Below are positions 17,046-25,883 of a stretch of DNA of 64,000 nt, piece after piece. Numbering within the stretch: position 1 is the stretch's first letter; each line of letters opens with the position of its first letter. The position numbers and the translations under genes are program-made. The notes beneath the pieces are model-generated. The model saw only the letters and a list, made by a program, of their open reading frames with translations. It searched no databases and was not told where the DNA came from. The stretch is from Lachnospiraceae bacterium (GTDB lineage Bacteria; Bacillota; Clostridia; Lachnospirales; Lachnospiraceae), in NCBI GenBank assembly GCA_017427775.1, contig JAFRSD010000019.1, positions 41,965 to 105,964 on the forward strand, given 5' to 3'.

Positions 17046-17711
17046 TTAATCAATCTTAATCCCGCTTGACGCATTCTCCTGCGGACGCTTCGCGGTGATC
17101 CGCAGAACGCCGTCCTTGTAGGATGCATGAATCGACTTCGCGTCGAGATTACCTACGCGAACCTTCAGGTCCAGCTTTCCGACATAACAGGTGTTCTCGG
17201 TGAAAAGTACCGCTCCGTCTACTGTCGGAGCCTCTTTCTTAGCAGTGATAAGAATGGAATCCTTCTCGTAATTCAGCTTCACATTGCTGCGGTCACAGCC
17301 GGCCAGCTCGCAGAAGATATTCACCGTATCCGCGGTATCCGCACGGAAATACGGAATGACGCCCGCCTTGGACGCTCCGCCGATCTTGATGCCGTTTACC
17401 GCATCACGGGCCTTGTTGATAAAGTCTTCAAAAGGCTTCTTAGCAGCCTCTCCTTCCTTCTTACCCTCACCTGCAGCCTCGGTCTTCGCTGCGGTTTCGT
17501 CTGCCTTAGCCTCCGTCTTGGCGGTCTCTTCCTTCACGTCATCGCCCTTGAATGCATTCTCGTTCTCTGCTTTCGCTTTCTCGGCGGACTCCTTCATCTT
17601 ATCCTTTGCGGAATCCACTTCCTTCTGCAGCCCCTTGATGCTCTTCTCAATGGAATCAAAGAAACCATTCAGAGCCTCGGATGTCTTTGCAAAAAAATCA
17701 TCATCAAACAT
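17046..17711 (-). CDS. Hsp20/alpha-crystallin-like protein with long charged N-region
   Basis: A 221-residue protein. Residues 1-100 are helical and highly charged (KEVDSAKDKMKESAEKAKAE, then Ala/Glu/Lys/Thr repeats), and residues about 115-215 form an alpha-crystallin domain: ADTVNIFCELAGCDRSNVKL, ILITAKK and ASYKDGVLRITAKRP, the last matching the A-x-Y-x-N/D-GVL signature. It probably acts as a holdase chaperone. The C-terminal I-x-I/V anchor appears as GIKID. The long Ala/Lys/Glu N-region is unlike ordinary 145-residue Hsp20 proteins and may form a coiled coil or disordered tether. Confidence 0.75.
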   Translation of the reverse strand: MFDDDFFAKTSEALNGFFDSIEKSIKGLQKEVDSAKDKMKESAEKAKAENENAFKGDDVKEETAKTEAKADETAAKTEAAGEGKKEGEAAKKPFEDFINKARDAVNGIKIGGASKAGVIPYFRADTADTVNIFCELAGCDRSNVKLNYEKDSILITAKKEAPTVDGAVLFTENTCYVGKLDLKVRVGNLDAKSIHASYKDGVLRITAKRPQENASSGIKID

Positions 17712-17817
17712 ATTCTTCTCCTCCTGTCTCTATATTTGAAATGTTCTCATACATCTCTTTCTCGAGGTAAATGTCAATTACCTTATATTATTGTTATACA
17801 TGAAAACGGGCGGCTTG

Positions 17818-19254
17818 TCAATCCTTTTTCGCAAGGATTCGAAGCAGCAGCTCCCAGGTCTTCTGAACCGATTCGATCGAAAGCCGCTCCTTCGTCGTGT
17901 GGACGTCATACATCTGCGGCCCCATGCTGATGGCGTCAAGGTCCGGGATCTTGTCGATCAGAAGTCCGCACTCAAGCCCTGCGTGAATGGTTTCCACCTT
18001 CGGCTCGCACCCGTACATCTCACGATAAGCGGCAACAGCCTTGTCCCGAATGGCCGACTCCGCGCGGTACTGCCAGCCCGGATACTCGCTGTTACGGGAG
18101 ACGGTTGCCCCGCAAAGCCCCGCCAGTAGTCCGATCTGTTCGCAAAGAGCCTGTTTCTCGGATTCGATCAGGCTTCGTACGGATACCGCAATCTCCGCCT
18201 GCTCCGCGGTAACACGGATAATTCCCACATTGTCGGACGTTTCAACCAGCCCCGGAAGCGTACTCATCGCTTTCGGTCCGTAAGGAAGTAACGTAAACAG
18301 GTTCAGAAGACGCTCCTCACAATCTTCGGAAAGGACAGCCGCGCCGGACACCTCTTCCGCATATTCTTTCACCGTAATCTGAAGTCCGTCTTCCTTGCCG
18401 GTCAACGCATTCTTAAGTTCCGAATAAACCGGAGTGATATCCGGCACCTTTTCCGCTGCCACAACCGCTGTTGCCGCGTTCGGGATGGCGTTATCCTTTG
18501 TCCCGCCGTTAATCGAAACAAGTCTTATGCCCTGCTTCTTCAATTCGCGTACAACACGCGCAAGAAGCAGAATCGCGTTGGAACGGTTCTTCGAGATCTC
18601 CGTCCCGGAATGTCCTCCCTGAAGTCCGTTAAGGGTAATCTCATAAAGCTTACCCTCAGCCTTCCCGCGTGTTAACGGCATCCGGAGGCGAAGCGTGGCA
18701 CCGCCTGCACATCCGGCAATGAAGATTCCCTCATCTTCGGAATCGAGGTTGATAATACGCCGTGCCGTCAGGTTGGCCGGGTCCATGGCAATGGCTCCGT
18801 CCATCCCGGTTTCCTCATTGACCGTCGCCACAAGCATGATGGGCGGGTGCGGGATAGAACGGTCGGAAAGAACCGCCAGCCCATAGGCAATCGCAATACC
18901 GTCATCGCCGCCGAGTGTTGTACCGCGGGCACCGATCAGTCCGTTCTCGATGAAGAGCGAAAGCCCCTCGCGCTCCATATCGATCGTGCAGTCCGCATCC
19001 TTTACCGCGACCATATCCATATGTCCCTGGAGCGCGATTGCAGGCTCGTTCTCATACCCCGGCGCAGCGTCGCCGTATATGATCACGTTCCCACAGGGCT
19101 CCTGCACATAGCGAAGTCCCTGCTCGCGGGCAAATCCGACGAGCCACTCGCTTATCGCCCCGATATTTCCGGATCCGTGCGGGATGGAGCATATCTCCTC
19201 GAAGTATTTCATTACATTTGTCGGCGCAACGGCCGAAAGAATACCCTGATTCAT
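17818..19254 (-). CDS. pepD: Aminoacyl-histidine dipeptidase (M20 family)
   Basis: A 478-residue PepD-type zinc dipeptidase that cleaves Xaa-His and other dipeptides in the cytosol. Metal ligands are visible in order: QGHMDMVAVK, TTLGGDDGIAIAYG, TVNEETGMDGA (catalytic Glu and ligand Glu), NLDSEDEG and the C-terminal ETIHAGLECGLL. Length matches the family. The ATG is eight bases after AGAGG. It stands between two oppositely or separately regulated genes and appears monocistronic. Confidence 0.95.
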   Translation of the reverse strand: MNQGILSAVAPTNVMKYFEEICSIPHGSGNIGAISEWLVGFAREQGLRYVQEPCGNVIIYGDAAPGYENEPAIALQGHMDMVAVKDADCTIDMEREGLSLFIENGLIGARGTTLGGDDGIAIAYGLAVLSDRSIPHPPIMLVATVNEETGMDGAIAMDPANLTARRIINLDSEDEGIFIAGCAGGATLRLRMPLTRGKAEGKLYEITLNGLQGGHSGTEISKNRSNAILLLARVVRELKKQGIRLVSINGGTKDNAIPNAATAVVAAEKVPDITPVYSELKNALTGKEDGLQITVKEYAEEVSGAAVLSEDCEERLLNLFTLLPYGPKAMSTLPGLVETSDNVGIIRVTAEQAEIAVSVRSLIESEKQALCEQIGLLAGLCGATVSRNSEYPGWQYRAESAIRDKAVAAYREMYGCEPKVETIHAGLECGLLIDKIPDLDAISMGPQMYDVHTTKERLSIESVQKTWELLLRILAKKD

Positions 19255-19334
19255 AACTCATTCCTCTCAAAAAAACAAAGGTACCGGGTGCATAGCGCTT
19301 CCGGTACCATCGTATTCATTATGTATGCCGCAGT

Positions 19335-19961
19335 CTACCGAACCTGGAACTCCTCGTCGGCGAGCCGGAAGCGGTCTCCGACTTCAAGCGGAACGGCTTC
19401 GCCCGGGCGAATTCTCTCGCCGTTCACGTACGTTCCGTTCGTGGCATTCATATCTTCAATATATAGCTTTCCGTCTTTGCGGGTCAGCTTAGCATGCGTG
19501 CGGCTGACCGCGGGGTTAGATGTGATGCAGTAGTCAACACGAACCCGCTCTTTACCCATCATGTAAACATCCTTGTCCACCAGGAATTCCTCCTCGGTGC
19601 GCATCCGCATGACAACCATGCCTCGCGGATTAACTCCGAGAAGCGATGTCTTCTCGGCACCTTCCTGCGGAATAACCACATCGGGGTATTCACTGTGATA
19701 AGGCTTTAATAAAGATGTTGTTCCGAACTGCGGCTTGCCGTTTACGTATTCAGGCGGCACTGTTCCATACTTCTTCAGGCTGCTGTTGTCCTTTTCACCG
19801 ATCTTCGGCTGCCGGCGCCTTCCGACTACGAACAGAATCAGGGAGGTGATCAGCATCAGGATCAGGATATTGACAACGATCATCAGCATATCTAACACGC
19901 CTTTGTTAGGCGATGTCGCAGCAAAGATTACGTGCAGTGACTGAACGAAACCATTCGTCAT
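19335..19961 (-). CDS. Membrane-anchored FHA-domain protein
   Basis: A 208-residue protein with one transmembrane helix (about 24-46, LMIVVNILILMLITSLILFVV), a linker, and a C-terminal forkhead-associated domain (about 115-205): NPAVSRTHAKL, IEDMNATNGTYVNGERI, with the phosphothreonine-binding Ser-Arg-x-His and Asn residues kept. FHA domains bind phosphothreonine peptides made by Ser/Thr kinases; none is encoded in the window. It probably recruits a phosphorylated cell-envelope or division protein to the membrane. GGAGGG lies 10-11 bases before the ATG. Confidence 0.88.
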   Translation of the reverse strand: MTNGFVQSLHVIFAATSPNKGVLDMLMIVVNILILMLITSLILFVVGRRRQPKIGEKDNSSLKKYGTVPPEYVNGKPQFGTTSLLKPYHSEYPDVVIPQEGAEKTSLLGVNPRGMVVMRMRTEEEFLVDKDVYMMGKERVRVDYCITSNPAVSRTHAKLTRKDGKLYIEDMNATNGTYVNGERIRPGEAVPLEVGDRFRLADEEFQVR

Positions 19962-20064
19962 GGTACTTCAACCCTCCGTCATATAATAGACGCATCCTCT
20001 TTATACTAACTATACACTTTTCAGCACAAAAAAGCAAATGCTATCTTCCCGAAAAACCTCAATC

Positions 20065-21255
20065 TTACGCGAGGTATTTCTTCAAAACATCAACCTTATC
20101 AAGACGCTCCCATGTAACATCAATATCGGTGCGGCCGAAATGTCCGTATGCAGCAGTCTGCTTGTAAATCGGACGGCGCAGATCGAGCATCTTAATAATA
20201 CCGGCAGGTCTCAGATCAAAGTTCGCGCGAATGATCTCAACCATCTTGTCATCGGATACTTTACCGGTTCCGAACGTATCCACGGAGATTGAAGTGGGCT
20301 CTGCAACACCGATCGCGTAGGAAACCTGAATCTCAATCTTCTCCGCAAGACCGGCTGCGACAATATTCTTTGCAACATAGCGGGCTGCGTAGGAAGCGGA
20401 ACGGTCAACCTTCGTGCAGTCCTTTCCGGAAAATGCACCGCCGCCGTGACGGGCGTATCCGCCGTAGGTGTCTACGATAATCTTACGACCGGTAAGTCCG
20501 GAGTCGCCGTTCGGTCCGCCGATAACGAAGCGGCCGGTCGGGTTAATAAATATCTTGGTGGAAGGAGTCATCATCTCCGCGGGGATAACCGTATCGATAA
20601 CATACTTCTTAATATCCTTATGAATCTGCTCCTGGGTTACATCGGGATCATGCTGAGACGAAACAACGACCGCATTTACGCGAGACGGCTTTCCGTTCTC
20701 GTCATACTCAATGGTAACCTGCGACTTTCCGTCGGGACGAAGATAAGGAAGCGTGCCGTTCTTACGGACCTCGGAAAGCTTCTTCGTTAGCTTGTGTGCA
20801 AGGCTGATCGGCATCGGCATATATTCGGGCGTCTCATTGGTCGCATAACCGAACATCAGACCCTGGTCACCGGCACCGATTGCCGCGATGTCCTCCTCGC
20901 CCATCTCGCCGTTCTTCGCCTCAAGCGCCTTATCCACGCCGAGAGCAATATCCTTGGACTGCTCGTCAAGAGCAACGATCACGCCGCACGTATCAGCGTC
21001 AAATCCATACTTTGCGCGGTTATAACCAATCTCGCGGACGGTATCTCTGACAACCTTCTGGATGTCTACATAACCTTCGCTCGTAACCTCTCCCATAACA
21101 AGTACAAGACCGGTCGTGATACAGGTTTCACATGCCACACGGCTCATCGGATCCTGGCGAATCAGTTCGTCGAGAATGGCGTCACTGATCTGATCGCAGA
21201 TTTTATCGGGATGGCCCTCCGTAACGGACTCGGAGGTAAAGATTCTTTCTTCCAT
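20065..21255 (-). CDS. metK: S-adenosylmethionine synthase
   Basis: A 396-residue MetK that forms SAM from ATP and methionine. Motifs: [46 protein letters not shown] and GGGAFSGKD, covering the methionine and ATP sites. The start at 21255 (MEERIF) follows AGGAGA with a six-base gap; the longer reading is not supported. The gene follows murA by 73 bases. No SAM riboswitch fits in that space. Confidence 0.97.
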   Translation of the reverse strand: MEERIFTSESVTEGHPDKICDQISDAILDELIRQDPMSRVACETCITTGLVLVMGEVTSEGYVDIQKVVRDTVREIGYNRAKYGFDADTCGVIVALDEQSKDIALGVDKALEAKNGEMGEEDIAAIGAGDQGLMFGYATNETPEYMPMPISLAHKLTKKLSEVRKNGTLPYLRPDGKSQVTIEYDENGKPSRVNAVVVSSQHDPDVTQEQIHKDIKKYVIDTVIPAEMMTPSTKIFINPTGRFVIGGPNGDSGLTGRKIIVDTYGGYARHGGGAFSGKDCTKVDRSASYAARYVAKNIVAAGLAEKIEIQVSYAIGVAEPTSISVDTFGTGKVSDDKMVEIIRANFDLRPAGIIKMLDLRRPIYKQTAAYGHFGRTDIDVTWERLDKVDVLKKYLA

Positions 21256-21328
21256 TTCATTTCTCCTCTTATTGTGATAAACAATGCCGGAAGCAACCGC
21301 CTCCGACATTGGTCAGTCTCTTATACAA

Positions 21329-22618
21329 TTATGCGTATTTGCTCTTTCTGCGTCCTGCGGGAACGGGCTGCTTCTCAATCGAAGCACCAAGAGCCCGGAG
21401 TTTCTCATCGAAGCTCTCATAACCGCGTTCAATATACTCGATGTCGCGTATAACGCTGCGTCCTTCCGTCGCAAGTGCCGCGATCGTAAGTGCCGCTCCG
21501 GCCCGGAGGTCCGGCGTATCCAGTGTGGCTGCGGTACCTTTTTCAATACCTTCGATCACAGCCATCGAGGAACCTTCCACTTTGATATTGGCTCCCATCT
21601 TACGAAGTTCCGCAACATATTTGAAGCGGTTCTCAAAGATCGTCTCATTGATGTAGCTTGTTCCGTCACCGAACATCAGGAGTGCTGCCATCTGCGGCTG
21701 CATATCGGTCGGGAAACCGGGATATACGCGGGTCTTCACCGTGCTCGCGTGAGGTCTGCGGCTGCAGCATACACGAACGGAATCATCGTATTCGTTAACC
21801 TCGGCACCAATCTCCACGAGCTTGGCGGTAATCGCCTCAAGGTGCTTCGGAATAACATTTTTCAAAAGAACATCGCCCTTGGTTGCGGCTGCCAGGCACA
21901 TGAACGTTCCTGCTTCGATCTGATCCGGAATGATCGAATAGCTGTTGCCGTGAAGTTTCTGCACGCCGCGAATACGGATCACGTCAGTACCTGCGCCCTT
22001 GATGTTGGCTCCGAGGCTGTTAAGGAAGTTGGCCACATCTACGATGTGGGGCTCCTTCGCTACGTTCTCGATGATCGTCTGGCCTTCGGCCATCGTTGCC
22101 GCAAGCATGATATTGATCGTTGCGCCGACGCTGACTACATCAAGGAAGATGTGGCTCGCACGAAGGTGATCTGCCTGGGCATGTACGAAACCGTTCTCGG
22201 TTGTAACATTTGCCCCTAACGCACGAAAACCCTTCAAATGCTGGTCGATCGGGCGGGAACCGATATCACATCCGCCCGGCATTGCTACGGTTGCGTTGCC
22301 GCGTTTTGCGAGCAAGGCTCCGAGCAAATAGTAAGAAGCACGGATCTTCTGGATATAATCGTAATCCACCATCTCCGTATTAATCGTTGCTCCGTTGATG
22401 CGGACCGTATGTCTGTCGACACGGTCAACCACCGCCCCGATGGCTGCGATTGCCTCCAAAAGAATATTGGTGTCGTTTACATCCGGAAGGTTTTCAATCG
22501 TAACGAAATCGTCACAGATGATCGCCCCGGCAAGAATACCGAGCGCGGCATTCTTGGCACCGCTGATGGTGACCTCGCCGGCAAGGGATTTGCCTCCGTT
22601 GATAACGTACTGCTCCAT
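21329..22618 (-). CDS. murA: UDP-GlcNAc 1-carboxyvinyltransferase
   Basis: A 429-residue MurA for the first committed step of peptidoglycan synthesis, transferring enolpyruvate from PEP to UDP-GlcNAc. The active-site Cys is in MPGGCDIGSRPIDQH, so the enzyme should be fosfomycin-sensitive in principle. The UDP-GlcNAc-binding start MEQYVINGGKSLAGEVTISGAKNAALG and YPGFPTDMQPQMAA are canonical. The C-terminus is Arg/Lys-rich (GRRKSKYA). Upstream is the TPR protein and downstream is metK, all on minus. Confidence 0.97.
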   Translation of the reverse strand: MEQYVINGGKSLAGEVTISGAKNAALGILAGAIICDDFVTIENLPDVNDTNILLEAIAAIGAVVDRVDRHTVRINGATINTEMVDYDYIQKIRASYYLLGALLAKRGNATVAMPGGCDIGSRPIDQHLKGFRALGANVTTENGFVHAQADHLRASHIFLDVVSVGATINIMLAATMAEGQTIIENVAKEPHIVDVANFLNSLGANIKGAGTDVIRIRGVQKLHGNSYSIIPDQIEAGTFMCLAAATKGDVLLKNVIPKHLEAITAKLVEIGAEVNEYDDSVRVCCSRRPHASTVKTRVYPGFPTDMQPQMAALLMFGDGTSYINETIFENRFKYVAELRKMGANIKVEGSSMAVIEGIEKGTAATLDTPDLRAGAALTIAALATEGRSVIRDIEYIERGYESFDEKLRALGASIEKQPVPAGRRKSKYA

Positions 22619-22654
22619 ATCATTTCCTCCATCTATCTTATCGGATGCTCTTTC

Positions 22655-24649
22655 CTATTTCTCGGAAAGAAGTCCGTAGAGAGCCCGCTCAATCGCTTCG
22701 TCATCGTCACGAAGCGCTGCGTCCAAAGCCTGCGCCGTAAAATCCTCGGCGAAGCGCTTGGTCGGAGCCGCCGATACTTCCGGCTCCTTCTCGCCATTCT
22801 CAATCTCTTCCTTTACGGAATCGGCGATGCTTCCGGCAATGTCCGCGAAGTCCGTGTCATCGTCCTTGCGGCTGCCGCTCAATGTTACCGAATCGTCTGC
22901 GTCGAACTTGGAGAAGAAGGTCATCTGTCCGTCCTCTTCCTCAGCATCAACGGAAAGAATATTGTCAACCGATGCGGAAACGTCCTTGAGGAAGTCCTCT
23001 TCAGACTTCACAGGCGCCTTATCGGCTTTCTTTACAACGCTTTCCGCGGGTCCGGGAACACGGTCGTATACGGTGTCCGCCGGCTCACTCTTCGCTCCGG
23101 GAACGCTGATGGTCGGAATTCCGTCAAATGCGCTTGCGGAACCTGCAGCCTTCTCGGAACCGGAAAGAATCGATTCGGGAGTATTATACTTTAACGGCGG
23201 GATGTAGAAGGACTTTTCCGTGTTGATCGCGGAATTCCGGCTCTTCTGCTCGGCAGCCTTCACTGCCTTCTCCCACTCGGCTTCCTTCAATTCCTCTTCG
23301 GAATAGTAATCCGTCAGAACGATGTCGTCATCGTCATCATCGGCTTCCTTTGCCTTCTTAACGGCAAGGGCAATAATATCAATATCAACGGTTACGTCTT
23401 CAGGAATCTCTTCAACGGCTTCCTCTAAGTTTTCGGCTGCTGCCTCTACAACTTCCTCAGCCTGTTCAACAGACGTCTCGGGAGCCTCAGCGATTTCCTT
23501 TGCCGTTTCCTTTGCAGATTGATCTTCGAAGAAGGTGTCATCTTCAAAGAATGTGTCGTCTTCGGATTCCTGCGGCTCAGTTACGGCGTCGTCAGCCGCA
23601 GTAACTTCCTCGGCATCGTCATTAACAGCTGCTTTTATGGATGCAGCAAGTTCTGCGGCGAAATCATCGGCCGACTCTACTTCCTGCTCAACCTTATCTG
23701 CAATCTCGTCAGCATGAACTCCAACCGCTTCCGTCACATTGTCTGCGGTTTCGTCTGCTTCATCCTCTATATCTGAGAAGTTGAACTTAATCTCCTCAAC
23801 GGCCTCCAGATCGGCCTCGTCATATTCACCTTTAACCTCAGCTGCTTCCGTAGTGGAAGGCATAAACTGCGCGTCGGGATTCTCCACGATCTCCTCTTTC
23901 TCGGCTTTGGCATCCTCGGCGATTGTCTCGGAAACCACTTCACCGATTGCTGCAGACAGGTCGAAGAATCCTTCGTCTTCCTTCTTTGACGTTTCTTCCA
24001 CCGGCTCCTCTTCAATCTTTGCAGGAACAGGCTCTTCCTTCTTAGGCTTAGGCGCAGGCATGGAAACCTTGACGCCCTTCTCCCCACAGGCATTCAAGAG
24101 AACCTGTGCCTTGCTCGCTGCCTCAGAACCGGCAAACCACAGGAGAATGTCCTTACACTCCTGTGCGCACTTGTTATAGTCCTCCATCTTATAATATGCT
24201 TTTGCGAGCTCCAGACCCCAGGTCTCGCTGTAATCCTCATCCTTTAATTTGCTGAGGCTCTTAACCAGGTACTCGGGTCCTTTGCCGAGCATCACGTCAA
24301 CGCGATAGCGATAGATCAAACGCTCCGGGTTATCAGGTTCCTGCTTACGGAACTCGCGGATGTAAATCTCCGCCTCCTCGGGAGAATTGGTCTTTAAGCA
24401 AAGCTCAATCAAACCAACCAGAACTTTGTGCGTCTGTGCGTGATTGTGCATTTCGATATAAATATCCTTAGCATCCTCGTAACGCTGCTTCTTCAGAAAG
24501 GCATTTGCAATGCTGGTAAGGTCACGAACGGATCCGACTTTCTCGGGCCGGATCTTCTCGGCAATTTCGACTGCCGAATCATAATCTCCCTCCTTCATGA
24601 ACTCTTTCAAAGCATTGATTTTAGCCGTTGTTGTCAATAACATCGCCAT
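22655..24649 (-). CDS. TPR protein with long acidic region
   Basis: A 664-residue protein. The first 190 residues are helical TPR-like repeats (FMKEGDYDSAVEIAEKI, FLKKQRYEDAKDIYIEM, LAKAYYKMEDYNKCAQECKDIL). Residues about 205-640 are acidic and low-complexity, rich in Glu, Ala, Asp and Val, and likely disordered. A short helical end follows (FAEDFTAQALDAALRDDDEAIERALYGLLSEK). No signal peptide or membrane helix is present. GGGAGGGGAG precedes the ATG. It looks like a cytoplasmic scaffold; proximity to murA suggests an envelope role but nothing proves it. Confidence 0.8.
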   Translation of the reverse strand: MAMLLTTTAKINALKEFMKEGDYDSAVEIAEKIRPEKVGSVRDLTSIANAFLKKQRYEDAKDIYIEMHNHAQTHKVLVGLIELCLKTNSPEEAEIYIREFRKQEPDNPERLIYRYRVDVMLGKGPEYLVKSLSKLKDEDYSETWGLELAKAYYKMEDYNKCAQECKDILLWFAGSEAASKAQVLLNACGEKGVKVSMPAPKPKKEEPVPAKIEEEPVEETSKKEDEGFFDLSAAIGEVVSETIAEDAKAEKEEIVENPDAQFMPSTTEAAEVKGEYDEADLEAVEEIKFNFSDIEDEADETADNVTEAVGVHADEIADKVEQEVESADDFAAELAASIKAAVNDDAEEVTAADDAVTEPQESEDDTFFEDDTFFEDQSAKETAKEIAEAPETSVEQAEEVVEAAAENLEEAVEEIPEDVTVDIDIIALAVKKAKEADDDDDDIVLTDYYSEEELKEAEWEKAVKAAEQKSRNSAINTEKSFYIPPLKYNTPESILSGSEKAAGSASAFDGIPTISVPGAKSEPADTVYDRVPGPAESVVKKADKAPVKSEEDFLKDVSASVDNILSVDAEEEDGQMTFFSKFDADDSVTLSGSRKDDDTDFADIAGSIADSVKEEIENGEKEPEVSAAPTKRFAEDFTAQALDAALRDDDEAIERALYGLLSEK

Positions 24650-24823
24650 GTTAGACTCCCCTCCCGGTTCGCTTGATTGCGATAAGAGAAAACGCCCGGA
24701 TACATTTATAGCATTTTAAATACTAATTCTAATATATCATACCACCAAAGCCGCATTCTATCAAGGTTTTTCTGCGATTTCCCCACATTATACTGTGTTT
24801 TCGGGGTGCTTTATCCACAATTG

Positions 24824-24852
24824 TTGACAACTCTTCGAAAAAAAGGTATACT
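24824..24852 (+). promoter_or_regulatory. SRP RNA promoter
   Basis: Consensus TTGACA (24824-24829), 17-base spacer and TATACT (24847-24852), six bases before the predicted 5' end of the SRP RNA. Confidence 0.88.
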
Positions 24853-24857
24853 ATGGA

Positions 24858-25126
24858 GGCCGTGCAGCCGGGGAGATAGCGGTGCCCTGCACCTGAAATC
24901 CGCTATAGCAGGGGTGATGGCATGTCGAGGGCTCGCCGACGGGGAGCAGCCCGAAGCAAGTGGTGTAGACGTCTGGGTCTCGCGCAATGGAAATCTGTGA
25001 ACCGTGTCAGGGCAGGAATGCAGCAGCACTAAGCGGAATCTTCCATGTGCCGTGAGGAAGCCTGGGCCGAGCTAACTGCTTCGGTAACGTCTCCGGAAGC
25101 TGTTCGACACATGCCGCACGGTTTTT
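24858..25126 (+). ncRNA. ffs: Signal recognition particle RNA, large bacterial type
   Basis: About 269 bases. The 5' GCCGTGC pairs with the 3' GCACGG, closing the molecule. The Alu-domain start (GGGGAGATAGCGGTGCCCTG and ATCCGCTATAGCAGGGGTGA) and the S-domain apex (GTGTCAGGGCAGGAATGCAG then CAGCACTAAGCGGA) match Clostridia SRP RNA. The GGAA tetraloop is closed by GCA/TGC instead of the usual TCC/GGA, a compensated change that keeps the helix. It scaffolds Ffh for membrane-protein targeting. T's follow the 3' end. Confidence 0.93.
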
Positions 25127-25181
25127 AATTTGGAATGCCCTTTTATTAGACTTTGGAGATTCCTTAAATCTGTACATAAGA

Positions 25182-25222
25182 ATCCCGCCGTTTCCGAAGA
25201 AACGGCGGGATCTGTTATTTTT
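25182..25222. terminator. Bidirectional terminator after SRP RNA and pilus operon
   Basis: 12-bp perfect arms ATCCCGCCGTTT (25182-25193) and AAACGGCGGGAT (25200-25211), then TCTGTTATTTTT on plus. On minus it closes the pilus operon 39 bases after the last gene. Confidence 0.88.
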
Positions 25223-25260
25223 ATATACCTTCTCGATAGTATCTTGATTTAGATGCCTTC

Positions 25261-25845
25261 TTATTTGCCCTGATTAAGGAGCTTGGTTGCTTCTACGCCC
25301 TCAGTCCATTTAACAACATATTCTTTCTCAAGTACGTGCGTCTTCTTCTCAGAATCCTTATACTCGATCTTCAGAGTAAGCTTACCGGACTCGGTATCCG
25401 AATCATAAACCATGAAACTCTTAACTGCGGGAGCAAGCAGTGTTCCCTTCATACCAATCATTTCCTTGGTTTTCTCGCGGGCCTGAGCAATCTTATTGTC
25501 ATTCTCGGAAATACCCTCATCGAACGCACTCGTATCATACGAAATTGTGGTATGGAGGATATTTGCACCTTCCTTCCACATTACCTTAATGTCTGTCTTG
25601 GAGGCAAATATAACTGCATTGGTATTGCTGTACCAGAACACATCAAGATCTGCCTGGTTGGCATATTCCGTGAATTTCTGGCCAATTAAATCCGCTTTCT
25701 GTTCAGCCAGCTTTGCTTGTTCAGAAGAACCCGACGGACCGCCGACTGCTCCTTTAATTACTACCAAAATAACCATAGTAAAAATGGAGATGGCTGCTGC
25801 CAAGCCCGTAACCATAATTGTCGAAAGACCTGCATTCTTCTTCAT
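25261..25845 (-). CDS. Pilin-like single-pass protein, last gene of pilus operon
   Basis: A 194-residue protein with one N-terminal hydrophobic helix (about 6-31). Its start, MKKNAGLSTIMVTG, has a Gly where a prepilin peptidase could cut, but the usual Glu at mature position 5 is absent (Met). Glu5 is also absent from tip-type minor pseudopilins such as GspK. The rest is a mixed soluble domain (YANQADLDVFWYSN, TDIKVMWKEGANILHTTISY). It ends the pilus operon and lies 38 bases after the PilW-like gene. It may be a tip or accessory pilin, or a non-processed membrane protein. Confidence 0.65.
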   Translation of the reverse strand: MKKNAGLSTIMVTGLAAAISIFTMVILVVIKGAVGGPSGSSEQAKLAEQKADLIGQKFTEYANQADLDVFWYSNTNAVIFASKTDIKVMWKEGANILHTTISYDTSAFDEGISENDNKIAQAREKTKEMIGMKGTLLAPAVKSFMVYDSDTESGKLTLKIEYKDSEKKTHVLEKEYVVKWTEGVEATKLLNQGK

Positions 25846-25883
25846 GTGAAAGGCTCCTTATAAATTATATTTCCTAATCTATC

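Noticed and set aside
21256..21328. SAM riboswitch before metK
   Set aside because: Only 73 bases between murA and metK and no conserved core.
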